This document shows positions 7,393 to 13,227 of a DNA stretch of 13,227 nt, piece after piece. The notes under the pieces are model-generated. The model saw only the letters and a program-made list of their open reading frames with translations, was not told the DNA's origin and searched no databases. Position 1 is the stretch's first letter; each line of letters begins with the position of its first letter. Made by a program: the position numbers and the translations under genes. Source of the DNA: Bacillota bacterium (GTDB lineage: Bacteria; Bacillota; Limnochordia; Darwinibacteriales; Darwinibacteriaceae); assembly GCA_012799115.1 (NCBI GenBank), contig JAAZLY010000206.1:1-13227 (forward strand), given 5' to 3'.

Positions 7393-8154
7393 CTACGCTA
7401 CCTCATCAGTAAAGCGATCCCGAACCCATGCATCGCAGGCAGGATCAGGTTGCGAAACAATGACTTCCGCTTTCTCTTTTCCGATTTGACTACGAATCTG
7501 CTCTTGTAGTTCACAGAGTTCTTGAATGACTTTATGTCCAAAACTAATAGCGTCAAGGGCAACCTCTTCGGATACCTCATTGGCTGCAGCTTCCACCATC
7601 ATCACAGCATCTTTGGTTCCGGCGACGGTAATATCGAGTTCGGAGTGGGCCTGCTCTTGCAGAGATGGGTTAATGACAAACTCACCATCTACAAGGCCAA
7701 CCTGGACACCAGCAACGGGTCCGGCAAAGGGGATGTCAGAGACATGTAGTGCGGCACTGGCACCAATTAAGGCTGCGATGGTGGGCGAGTTGCTCTTGTC
7801 CACCGACAGGATGGACGCCACGATCTGCACATCATTGCGGAATCCATCGGGAAACAGAGGGCGCAATGGGCGATCGATCATACGTGCAGAAAGGATCGCA
7901 TCTTCACTTGGTCTTCCTTCACGCCTGCCCCACCCGCCGGGGATCTTGCCCGCAGCATACATGCGCTCTTCGTAATCGACTAATAAGGGGAAAAAGTCTA
8001 TGCCTTCTCTAGGCGTCTTGCTCATAGTGGCAGTGGCCAAAACAACGGTCTCACCATAACGGACTAGGACAGAACCGTTGGCTTGTTTCGCCAACTCACC
8101 AAACTCTAGGACCAGGGGTCGTCCCCCCAGTTCGCCACGAAACTCGGTTAGCAT
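7393..8154 (-). CDS. pnp: Polyribonucleotide nucleotidyltransferase, N-terminal part (ends at in-frame TAG)
   Basis: 253 residues holding the first RNase PH domain of PNPase: GQLAKQANG-like start (GELAKQANGSVLVRYG), the FFPLLVDYEERMYAAGKIPGG block, REGRPSEDAIL, RPLRPLFPDGFRN and the DITVAGTKDAVMMVEAAANEV block. It ends at TAG (7395-7393), after about 20 residues where the helical linker begins. Reading through gives 703 positions in total, normal PNPase length, so only one codon is affected and nothing is deleted. The likely ancestral codon is CAG or another one-base neighbour. The ATG at 8154 has GGAGGT 6 bases upstream. In other bacteria the first RNase PH domain is not catalytic but is needed for trimer formation and RNA binding, so this part alone should not degrade RNA. 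pnp lies after rpsO as in many bacteria, but is separated from it by a terminator. Confidence 0.88.
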   Translation of the reverse strand: MLTEFRGELGGRPLVLEFGELAKQANGSVLVRYGETVVLATATMSKTPREGIDFFPLLVDYEERMYAAGKIPGGWGRREGRPSEDAILSARMIDRPLRPLFPDGFRNDVQIVASILSVDKSNSPTIAALIGASAALHVSDIPFAGPVAGVQVGLVDGEFVINPSLQEQAHSELDITVAGTKDAVMMVEAAANEVSEEVALDAISFGHKVIQELCELQEQIRSQIGKEKAEVIVSQPDPACDAWVRDRFTDEVA

Positions 8155-8187
8155 AATTCAACCTCCATCTAACTGTATTAGCTATCT

Positions 8188-8215
8188 GTAGTATAGCCTG
8201 TTTTGCCAAGGTCAA
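8188..8215 (-). promoter_or_regulatory. Weak candidate promoter for pnp
   Basis: TTGACC at 8215-8210 (minus strand) is followed by TATACT at 8195-8190 after 14 bases, or by TACTAC at 8193-8188 after 16 bases. Neither combination is ideal: the good -10 has a short spacer and the good spacer has a poor -10. It lies in the right place, after the rpsO terminator and about 35 bases before the pnp start. Confidence 0.35.
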
Positions 8216-8232
8216 AGCATAGACCTTAGCTC

Positions 8233-8257
8233 AAAAAAGAGCGGGTGTTACCCGCTC
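8233..8257 (-). terminator. Intrinsic terminator after rpsO
   Basis: On the minus strand a perfect 8-bp GC-rich stem GAGCGGGT/ACCCGCTC (8257-8250 with 8246-8239) with a 3-base loop is followed directly by six T (8238-8233). It begins 6 bases after the rpsO TAA. It should end most transcripts from the upstream operon and separates pnp expression from rpsO. Confidence 0.92.
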
Positions 8258-8263
8258 ATTTCA

Positions 8264-8530
8264 TTATCGACGCAAACCTAGATCCTCAATAAGACTACGG
8301 TAACGTTCAATATCCTTCTTCATGAGATAGTTTAAGAGACCACGTCTTTGCCCGATCATCTTATAGAGACCTCTTCTGGAATGATGGTCGTTCTTGTGTG
8401 CTCTGAGGTGCTCTGTGAGTTCTTGAATTCTCTTTGTGAGAATTGCAACTTGAACCTCAGGCGAACCTGTGTCACCTTCATGACGACTGTACTTTTCAAT
8501 AATTTGGGCTTTTGCTTCTTGCGTAATCAA
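8264..8530 (-). CDS. rpsO: 30S ribosomal protein S15
   Basis: An 88-residue S15, which binds the central domain of 16S rRNA early in 30S assembly. Diagnostic blocks are ITQEAK at the N-terminus, DTGSPEVQVAILT, HKNDHHSRRGLYKMIGQRRGLL and the C-terminal IEDLGLRR. The frame is open further upstream to a GTG at 8545, but that would add five residues (MEVAC) absent from the family. TTG at 8530 gives the normal N-terminus and has GGAGGT with a 7-base spacer, so I choose it; the weak TTG start is notable for a ribosomal protein. It is the last gene before a strong terminator and has its own leader (see 8531-8642), which in several bacterial groups is where S15 represses its own translation. Confidence 0.95.
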   Translation of the reverse strand: MITQEAKAQIIEKYSRHEGDTGSPEVQVAILTKRIQELTEHLRAHKNDHHSRRGLYKMIGQRRGLLNYLMKKDIERYRSLIEDLGLRR

Positions 8531-8642
8531 GCAAGCCACCTCCACGTTTTTTTTGAAATACCGCTTCCCAAGAAAGACGCCGGAGATACGTTTTTCCTAG
8601 AAAAGGGTTTCCTTGCTTCAGCATTCGTGCTGATGGATACTG
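8531..8642 (-). promoter_or_regulatory. rpsO leader, candidate autoregulatory RNA structure
   Basis: The 112 bases between ribF and rpsO contain no gene. Seen on the minus strand: a 6-bp hairpin TCAGCA-CGAA-TGCTGA (8633-8618) without a T-tract; a second hairpin at 8583-8561 (outer CCG/CGG, a 4-base bulge, inner CTTTC/GGAAG with TTG loop); and ATCTCC at 8587-8582, which can pair with the rpsO SD GGAGGT (8543-8538) in six pairs including one G-U. The SD pairing and the outer stem of the second hairpin share bases, so the two folds exclude each other. Bacterial rpsO leaders are known S15 targets; the match here is inferred from position and pairing only. I see no convincing promoter in the interval. 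Confidence 0.4.
8538..8543 (-). promoter_or_regulatory. Ribosome binding site deciding the rpsO start
   Basis: GGAGGT on the minus strand, 7 bases before TTG at 8530. The alternative GTG at 8545 overlaps it and cannot use it, so the SD supports the TTG start. Confidence 0.8.
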
Positions 8643-9536
8643 CTATTTTAGCACAACTCTGGCATCTTGTAAACAAATACCGGTCAACATTTCCTTGGCC
8701 TTAAGCCTGTCAGACTCGGTAGCGTCAGTACACTTACCCGCCCGCAACTGGGCCAAGAGTTGCACTTGCCAGACGTTGTGATCATCTGCAAGCTCTTGTT
8801 CTTCCTCTAACAGCACAGCCATCATCGTCTGTGCCGATGTTGGCCAAGCTAGTGCTGCCCGTCCTTGATTCGGCGACACTAGACACCAGACAAAGTATAT
8901 GCCTTCACTAGGAAGGACAAGGGCTGGGTCATAATCCAACTGAAACGAAGCGCCGTCTCCAACCTCCTTCGCTGTCACCTGATAGGTCGGGTAATATCCA
9001 AGATAATCCTTGACCCGAGTCAGGTCACCTTCCTGCAGGAGGCCCCGAATCGTTGTGCTACTTATGGTGTGGCCACCTACGGCCTGGACTTGGGGAACGA
9101 CTGTAACAGAAAAGCCAAACCGCTCTCCTTGTTCCCGTAGATAATTAGCATCCCCAGCGCGTCCCTTACCAAAGCGGTAATCATATCCACAGACGACTGC
9201 AGCGGCCTTCATCTCACCCACGAGAATTTGTTGCACAAAATCGCTGGCTTCCATGGACGAAACATCGGGTCCGAAGTTCAGCCAGGCGACCTCATCAATC
9301 CCCAGGGAACGAAAAAGCTCAACTCTCCTTGGGAACGTACTGAGCAATCGGAGTTCCCCACGGAAATACTGTTCAGGAGGGATATCAAATGTCAAGACAG
9401 AACTCGTGCCACCCTCAGGCCTGCGTGCGATAGTCTCTTTAAGGAGTTGTTGATGCCCGCGGTGTACACCATCAAAGGTACCCAAGGCTATGCTTCGGGC
9501 AGGAGAATTCTGCCGATTCATCCAGTGCAATTTCAT
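8643..9536 (-). CDS. ribF: RibF-type FMN adenylyltransferase with degenerate riboflavin kinase domain
   Basis: A 297-residue protein in the usual ribF position after truB. The N-terminal FMN adenylyltransferase (FAD synthetase) domain is well preserved: LGTFDGVHRGH at 18-28, GYDYRFGKGRAGD at 117-129 and ISSTTIRGLL at 158-167 (the usual SSTRIR or SSSYIR form). The C-terminal half occupies the riboflavin kinase position, but the family signature GD-RGR-GFPTAN is absent; the region after LGYYPTYQV (180-187) reads AKEVGDGASFQLDYDPALVLP. Only the EGIYFVWCL strand (211-219) recalls the family, and the VE-h-DF/YG segment with the catalytic Glu is not recognisable. I infer that it makes FAD from FMN but probably cannot phosphorylate riboflavin. 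The ATG at 9536 has only a weak SD (GGTGGG); it lies 14 bases after truB. Confidence 0.88.
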   Translation of the reverse strand: MKLHWMNRQNSPARSIALGTFDGVHRGHQQLLKETIARRPEGGTSSVLTFDIPPEQYFRGELRLLSTFPRRVELFRSLGIDEVAWLNFGPDVSSMEASDFVQQILVGEMKAAAVVCGYDYRFGKGRAGDANYLREQGERFGFSVTVVPQVQAVGGHTISSTTIRGLLQEGDLTRVKDYLGYYPTYQVTAKEVGDGASFQLDYDPALVLPSEGIYFVWCLVSPNQGRAALAWPTSAQTMMAVLLEEEQELADDHNVWQVQLLAQLRAGKCTDATESDRLKAKEMLTGICLQDARVVLK

Positions 9537-9550
9537 ATCAGCCCACCATT

Positions 9551-10477
9551 CTACATGAAGACCCTAAAGGGCTGGCAAATCAACTGGTCCGTCATCTTGA
9601 TTTCGGCCAGAGCCAGAACATCACCCTCAAGACTTAAGAGTACCACTTCATCGCCTACAGTCAAGGTTTCAGGAACATCGAGGAGGTGTTCGGGAAGAAT
9701 GAAGTTCCCATGCTTGATCCTCTCCTGAACGAGTGGGTGAACTTTCACGTTAATCCAGCCAGAAAGGGCAGTGGCCATGGGCAGCAAGAAACTATAATCA
9801 CCCTGGCGAACAAAGGACTCGATTTCCTCCAGCGTATAGGCGTTGCTACTATGATAGGGTCCGCTAGCAACCCGTGATAGGAAGGACATATGAGCGCCAA
9901 CACCGAGTTTCTCGCCCAAGTCATGGCACAAGGTGCGAACGTAGGTCCCTTTCGAACAAGAAATTCTCAGCAAGATTCTCGCACCAAATCCTATCTTGTC
10001 TTCTTCCTCACTCCAAATAGCCATAATGTTGATGGAGTGAACTTGAACTTGCCTTGGCTTCCTAGGGATGGTAATTCCCTTACGCTCTAGTTCATAGAGC
10101 CTAGTGCCATCCACCCGGATTGCAGAGGCCATGGGTGGCGTCTGCCAAATTGTTCCCGTTAGTTCCGCAAGGGCATCAGCAAGCTCGATGGGAGATAGCG
10201 AAAAGTCAGTGTTCAAATCGAGGGTCTCACCGCTAGAATCTTGACTCGATGTGGAAATGCCGAGGGTCACCTCTGTTACATACGTCTTGTGATCGTTCAT
10301 GAGGTAATTGGAGAGACGAGTGGCATTACCAACCATCAAAGGCAAGACTCCGCTTGCACCTGGATCGAGAGTACCTGCATGTCCAATCTTTTTGAGCTTT
10401 AAATGCTTACGGAGGAAGCTCACTACTTGGTGCGAGCTCATTCCTGGAGGTTTGAGTACATTAACGATGCCATTCAT
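9551..10477 (-). CDS. truB: tRNA pseudouridine(55) synthase TruB
   Basis: A 308-residue enzyme that makes pseudouridine 55 in the T-loop of tRNAs. The N-terminus IVNVLKPPGMSSHQVV and the catalytic block GHAGTLDPGASGVLPL (catalytic Asp38 in GTLDP) are typical, followed by KTYVTEVTLG (Tyr66) and the CSKGTYVRTLCHDLGEKLGVGAH block. The C-terminal 70 or so residues, ending in EGDVLALAEI, fit the PUA-like RNA-binding extension found in longer TruB proteins. The ATG at 10477 has AGGTG 6 bases upstream and overlaps the 3' end of nrnA by 17 bases. All key residues visible are intact. Confidence 0.96.
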   Translation of the reverse strand: MNGIVNVLKPPGMSSHQVVSFLRKHLKLKKIGHAGTLDPGASGVLPLMVGNATRLSNYLMNDHKTYVTEVTLGISTSSQDSSGETLDLNTDFSLSPIELADALAELTGTIWQTPPMASAIRVDGTRLYELERKGITIPRKPRQVQVHSINIMAIWSEEEDKIGFGARILLRISCSKGTYVRTLCHDLGEKLGVGAHMSFLSRVASGPYHSSNAYTLEEIESFVRQGDYSFLLPMATALSGWINVKVHPLVQERIKHGNFILPEHLLDVPETLTVGDEVVLLSLEGDVLALAEIKMTDQLICQPFRVFM

Positions 10478-11453
10478 TCAGTTCACCTGTTAAGAGAAAA
10501 TGTTCTGCTATTTGGACGACCCGGGCGGAGACTTCATGTAGCTCACCCTTGATCGTAGCTCCTGATGCCAGTTTATGACCGCCACCGCCAATATGCCGAG
10601 CTAGGCTACCGACATCAAGATGATTAGCCCTCAAACCTATTCGAATCTCCCCAGGGCTCGTCTCTCGAAACACGATAGCGATCTCGGCAGTATCAAGCAT
10701 GCGCGCAAAACTCACCAAGTGATCACTCATCTTGGGATCTGCTCCGAAGGCTTGAAACTGTTCATAACTGACCTCCATCCAAACCAATTGGCCGCCTTGA
10801 GCTGTCTGAAGGTCCGAAAGTGCTGCTCCAAGCAGTTTCAAGAACTCCAGCGGTTGGCTGGAAAAGATCTCCCGAGCTAGGGCAGACGGATTAATGTCGA
10901 ATTTGAGAAGTTCGCCTGCGATGAATAGTACCTCACTGTTGGTGTTAGCGTGACGAAAACCACCCGTATCCCCAAGAATACCTCCGTACAGGGCTGTGGC
11001 AATAGAGTCATCAAAGGCGACCTCGAGCAAGCGCAGGAGACGATAAATGATAATCACTGTGGCTGCCTCGGCGGGATTCACGTAAACAATGTCTCCGCTC
11101 CCCCGGCCTCGCTGGTGATGGTCAATGTTCACGAGCTTCTGTGCACTCTTCACGCCTTCACTGATGCTTCCTGTACGTTCAGGCTCACAATCAACCACGA
11201 TAACGCAACTGGTACCCGCGCTGAAGCCTGTCGGGATGTGCTCAATGACATCCAGACCAGGCCAGCTCAAGTCTTGTGGTACAGGGTCACCACTAACAAC
11301 CCGGCACCCCTTTCCCAACTGCGTTAACCCGAAATACAAACCTAACATAGATCCTAGACAATCAGGATCTGGATTCTCATGCCCAACGACGATAAAGTCA
11401 TCCTGATCAACGAGGTAATCAGCGACCTCCTGGAGACTATTCATTGCCTTCAT
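10461..11453 (-). CDS. nrnA: NrnA-type DHH/DHHA1 phosphoesterase (nanoRNase / pAp phosphatase)
   Basis: A 330-residue member of the DHH superfamily. In the DHH domain: GHENPDPDCLGS at 24-35 (His25, Asp29, Asp31), VVDCEPERTG (Asp88), NIDHHQ (DHH 111-113) and GILGDTGGFRHANT (Asp162), all metal ligands of the binuclear Mn site. The DHHA1 domain ends with HIGGGGHKLASGA (288-300), the substrate-binding GGGH loop. NrnA degrades 2-5 nt RNA fragments and dephosphorylates 3'-phosphoadenosine 5'-phosphate, which suits an operon of translation and RNA metabolism genes. An ATG at 11465 is possible, but ATG 11453 has GAGGG 5 bases upstream, while 11465 is only 2 bases from its purine run. Overlaps rbfA by 17 bases. 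Confidence 0.93.
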   Translation of the reverse strand: MKAMNSLQEVADYLVDQDDFIVVGHENPDPDCLGSMLGLYFGLTQLGKGCRVVSGDPVPQDLSWPGLDVIEHIPTGFSAGTSCVIVVDCEPERTGSISEGVKSAQKLVNIDHHQRGRGSGDIVYVNPAEAATVIIIYRLLRLLEVAFDDSIATALYGGILGDTGGFRHANTNSEVLFIAGELLKFDINPSALAREIFSSQPLEFLKLLGAALSDLQTAQGGQLVWMEVSYEQFQAFGADPKMSDHLVSFARMLDTAEIAIVFRETSPGEIRIGLRANHLDVGSLARHIGGGGHKLASGATIKGELHEVSARVVQIAEHFLLTGELNEWHR

Positions 11454-11811
11454 GGCGGCCCTCATCTTCCTTTGTGGTGTTTAGCGTACGGAGGAGGGCA
11501 TCCATTTTGGCTCCCCTCTCTAAGGAGGGGTCGAACTGGAAAATGATCTCTGGAGTATGCCTGACCCTGAGGCGCTTGGCTAGCTCAGTGCGGACAAAAC
11601 CCTTAGCCCGGTTCAGACCCTCAAGGGTCTGTTCCCTCTCTTCTTCACTCCCAAGCTGGCTATAGTATACCTTCGCCCAGGATAAGTCCCGGGAGACATT
11701 CACTTCTGTGATACTGATCATACCTAGGCGTGGGTCCTTCACTTCTGTGGCAATAATGCTACTCAACTCGCGTTTGATTTCTTCGGCGAGTCGTCCGAGT
11801 CTATCGGCCAT
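11437..11811 (-). CDS. rbfA: 30S ribosome-binding factor RbfA
   Basis: A 124-residue KH-type protein that helps late 16S rRNA maturation in the 30S subunit. The N-terminus MADRLGRLAEEIKRELSSII, the block DPRLGMISITEVNVSRDLSWAKVY and RVRHTPEIIFQFDPSLERGAKMD are characteristic. The open frame begins at a TTG two codons upstream (11817), but ATG at 11811 has AGGTG with a 7-base spacer and gives the standard N-terminus, so I use it. It lies 14 bases after infB and overlaps nrnA, as expected for this conserved operon. The last 15 or so residues are charged and low in complexity. Confidence 0.95.
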   Translation of the reverse strand: MADRLGRLAEEIKRELSSIIATEVKDPRLGMISITEVNVSRDLSWAKVYYSQLGSEEEREQTLEGLNRAKGFVRTELAKRLRVRHTPEIIFQFDPSLERGAKMDALLRTLNTTKEDEGRHEGNE

Positions 11812-11825
11812 GTTCAATCACCTTC

Positions 11826-13227
11826 CTACAGGCTTCGTTCCACCTTAACCATGACGAAGGCTTCAATCACGTCACCATCTTTGATATCGTTGAATCGTTC
11901 AATACCAATTCCACATTCGTAGCCATGGGTTACTTCTCGAACATCATCCTTAAAGCGTTTCAGGGATGAGATCTTCCCTTCATGAATGATCACATTGTCC
12001 CGCAGAACGCGAACTTCTGCTGAACGGGTGATCTTTCCATCAAGAACATAGCTTCCTGCAATGACTCCACCAGGAATCTTGAAGGTTTGACGGACTTGTG
12101 CCCTACCTAGTACCTGCTCTTTAAACTCTGGATCGAGCAAGCCTGCCATGGCCGCCTTTACTTCATCGAGGAGATTGTAGATGATTCGGTATACCCTGAT
12201 ATCTACTCCGTCTCGTTCTGCAGCCTTGCGAGCGTTAGGCTCTGGCCGAACGTTAAAGCCAATGATAACTGCATCAGAAGCAGTGGCTAGAAGCACATCG
12301 GATTCGGAGATAGCGCCGACACCCTGATGGATCACCTTGACACGAACTTCGTCCGTGGACAACTTTTCAAGCGATGAGCGCACAGCCTCGGCTGATCCTT
12401 GCACGTCAGCTTTAATGACCAGGTTAAGCTCTTTCACTTCACCTTCTTGAATACGCTGGAAGAGATCATCGAGGGTTACACGGCTAAAGCGACTCAGATC
12501 GCGATCGCGCTGTTTCTCCTGTTGGATGGATGCAACCTGCCGAGCTGTCTGCTCGTCCTTCGTCACAACAAACATGTCTCCAGCCTCGGGAACATCACTA
12601 ATACCCAAAACCTCGACGGGTGTAGAAGGCCCTGCCTCTTTGATGTTCTCGCCTCGGTCGTTGATCAGGGCGCGTACCTTGCCACAGACATTTCCCACCG
12701 CAAACGAATCACCAACTCTAAGGGTACCCGTAGAGATGAGGACAGTCGCTACTGGTCCCCGGCCTTTGTCGAGTTTGGCATCAATGACTGTTCCTCGAGC
12801 CGGGCAATTTGGATTCGCTCTCAGGTCTTCGACCTCAGCCACGAGCAGGATCATCTCAAGGAGCTCGTCAATACCCTCATCATGCAGTGCAGAGACATTG
12901 ACAGCTATAGTATCTCCGCCCCACTCCTCAACTACAAGCCCGTGTTCTGTCAACTCTTGCTTGACACGCTCAGGATTGGCTGCATGTAGGTCAGTCTTAT
13001 TTATTGCTACAATAATCGGCACATTGGCCGCTTTGGCATGGTTGAGGGCTTCTACTGTCTGGGGCATCACGCCATCGTTAGCAGCGACAACAAGGACCGC
13101 TACGTCAGTGGCTTTGGCGCCGCGGGCACGGATCGCTGTGAAGGCTTCATGACCTGGTGTATCTAAGAATGTAATGGGTTTACCATTGTAGTTGATTTGA
13201 TAGGCCCCGATATGCTGGGTGATTCCC
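11826..13227 (-). CDS. infB: Translation initiation factor IF-2, C-terminal part (5' end outside window)
   Basis: The frame is open to the window edge (first full codon at 13226) and gives the last 466 residues of IF2. The P-loop and N-terminal region lie outside. Seen in order: switch I GITQHIGAY, G3 DTPGHEAF, MPQTVEAL, G4 NKTD (76-79 of the fragment), the G5 region NVSALHDEGIDEL, domain II (GTVIDAKLDKGRGPVATVL), domain III (LVIKADVQGSAEAVRSSL and HQGVGAISESDV) and domain IV, which ends with GYECGIGIERFNDIKDGDVIEAF. IF2 is the GTPase that places initiator tRNA and joins the ribosomal subunits. An internal GTG at 13070 is part of this frame (Val of the DGVMPQ block), not a real start. It ends in TAG, 14 bases before rbfA. 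Confidence 0.97.
   Translation of the reverse strand, partial: GITQHIGAYQINYNGKPITFLDTPGHEAFTAIRARGAKATDVAVLVVAANDGVMPQTVEALNHAKAANVPIIVAINKTDLHAANPERVKQELTEHGLVVEEWGGDTIAVNVSALHDEGIDELLEMILLVAEVEDLRANPNCPARGTVIDAKLDKGRGPVATVLISTGTLRVGDSFAVGNVCGKVRALINDRGENIKEAGPSTPVEVLGISDVPEAGDMFVVTKDEQTARQVASIQQEKQRDRDLSRFSRVTLDDLFQRIQEGEVKELNLVIKADVQGSAEAVRSSLEKLSTDEVRVKVIHQGVGAISESDVLLATASDAVIIGFNVRPEPNARKAAERDGVDIRVYRIIYNLLDEVKAAMAGLLDPEFKEQVLGRAQVRQTFKIPGGVIAGSYVLDGKITRSAEVRVLRDNVIIHEGKISSLKRFKDDVREVTHGYECGIGIERFNDIKDGDVIEAFVMVKVERSL

Noticed and set aside
7387..7395. Frameshift in pnp
   Set aside because: Both parts are in the same reading frame and combined length is normal, so only a stop codon separates them; the 60-codon minus-strand frame at 7580-7398 is a shadow with no family resemblance.
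7384..7407. Pyrrolysine or other recoding of the TAG in pnp
   Set aside because: TAG ends nine other genes in the window, and no Pyl function is known for PNPase. A nonsense change, split gene or base error is simpler.
8531..8545. GTG at 8545 as the rpsO start
   Set aside because: It adds five residues not seen in S15 and overlaps the SD; TTG at 8530 fits both the family N-terminus and the SD spacing.
8618..8633. 6-bp hairpin TCAGCA/TGCTGA after ribF as a terminator
   Set aside because: The minus-strand sequence after it is AGCAAGGAAA, with no T-tract; it may instead belong to the rpsO leader. On the plus strand there is likewise no T-tract directly after it and no gene upstream.
9228..9728. 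166-codon plus-strand open frame opposite ribF and truB
   Set aside because: It spans the junction of two well-supported antisense genes and has no domain resemblance.
12399..13152. Long plus-strand open frames (196 and 208 codons) opposite infB
   Set aside because: They lie entirely antisense to a highly conserved IF2 frame, have no recognisable motifs and overlap each other; they are coding shadows.
1..13227. tRNA or rRNA genes, CRISPR arrays, insertion sequences, phage genes
   Set aside because: Almost the whole window is covered by housekeeping and catabolic genes on one strand. I saw no tandem repeats with spacers, transposase motifs, inverted terminal repeats or tRNA-like folds in the three short intergenic gaps.

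Overview
The window looks like a chromosomal segment of an anaerobic, amino-acid-fermenting Firmicutes-type (Bacillota) bacterium. All recognisable genes lie on the minus strand, so transcription runs from high to low coordinates. Three things point to this group: the gene order infB-rbfA-nrnA-truB-ribF-rpsO-pnp, strong GGAGG-type ribosome binding sites, and a ferredoxin-linked 2-oxoacid oxidoreductase next to phosphotransbutyrylase and butyrate kinase. I ran no database search; every family call is from motifs and gene order.

Region 13227-8264 is the downstream half of the translation/RNA operon. It holds the C-terminal part of IF2 (infB, running off the window), rbfA, an NrnA-type DHH phosphoesterase, truB, ribF and rpsO. 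The first five genes are overlapping or a few bases apart. A roughly 110-base leader precedes rpsO, and a strong intrinsic terminator follows it. pnp (8154-6043) comes next with its own ribosome binding site and a weak promoter candidate. It is split by an in-frame TAG at codon 254 with no change of frame. A second intrinsic terminator closes pnp.

Region 5955-424 is a tight catabolic operon: a degenerate butyrate-kinase paralogue, phosphate butyryltransferase (ptb), butyrate kinase (buk), then delta (2x[4Fe-4S]), alpha (VorB-like), beta (TPP) and gamma subunits of a 2-oxoacid:ferredoxin oxidoreductase. Read together, a branched-chain 2-oxoacid from Val/Leu/Ile would be oxidised to acyl-CoA plus reduced ferredoxin. 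Ptb would turn the acyl-CoA into acyl phosphate, and Buk would make ATP plus the branched fatty acid. The start of a DUF3866-type protein (398 to the window edge) follows 25 bases after the last subunit.

The main oddities are: (1) the amber codon splitting pnp near a domain boundary; (2) an operon-leading butyrate-kinase homologue that has lost its phosphate- and nucleotide-binding motifs; (3) a RibF whose FMN adenylyltransferase half looks intact but whose riboflavin kinase half lacks its signature; (4) a TATAAT hexamer in the loop of the pnp terminator, which may be the promoter of the catabolic operon; (5) a possible SD-sequestering structure in the rpsO leader; (6) TAG as the commonest stop codon (9 of 14 genes).
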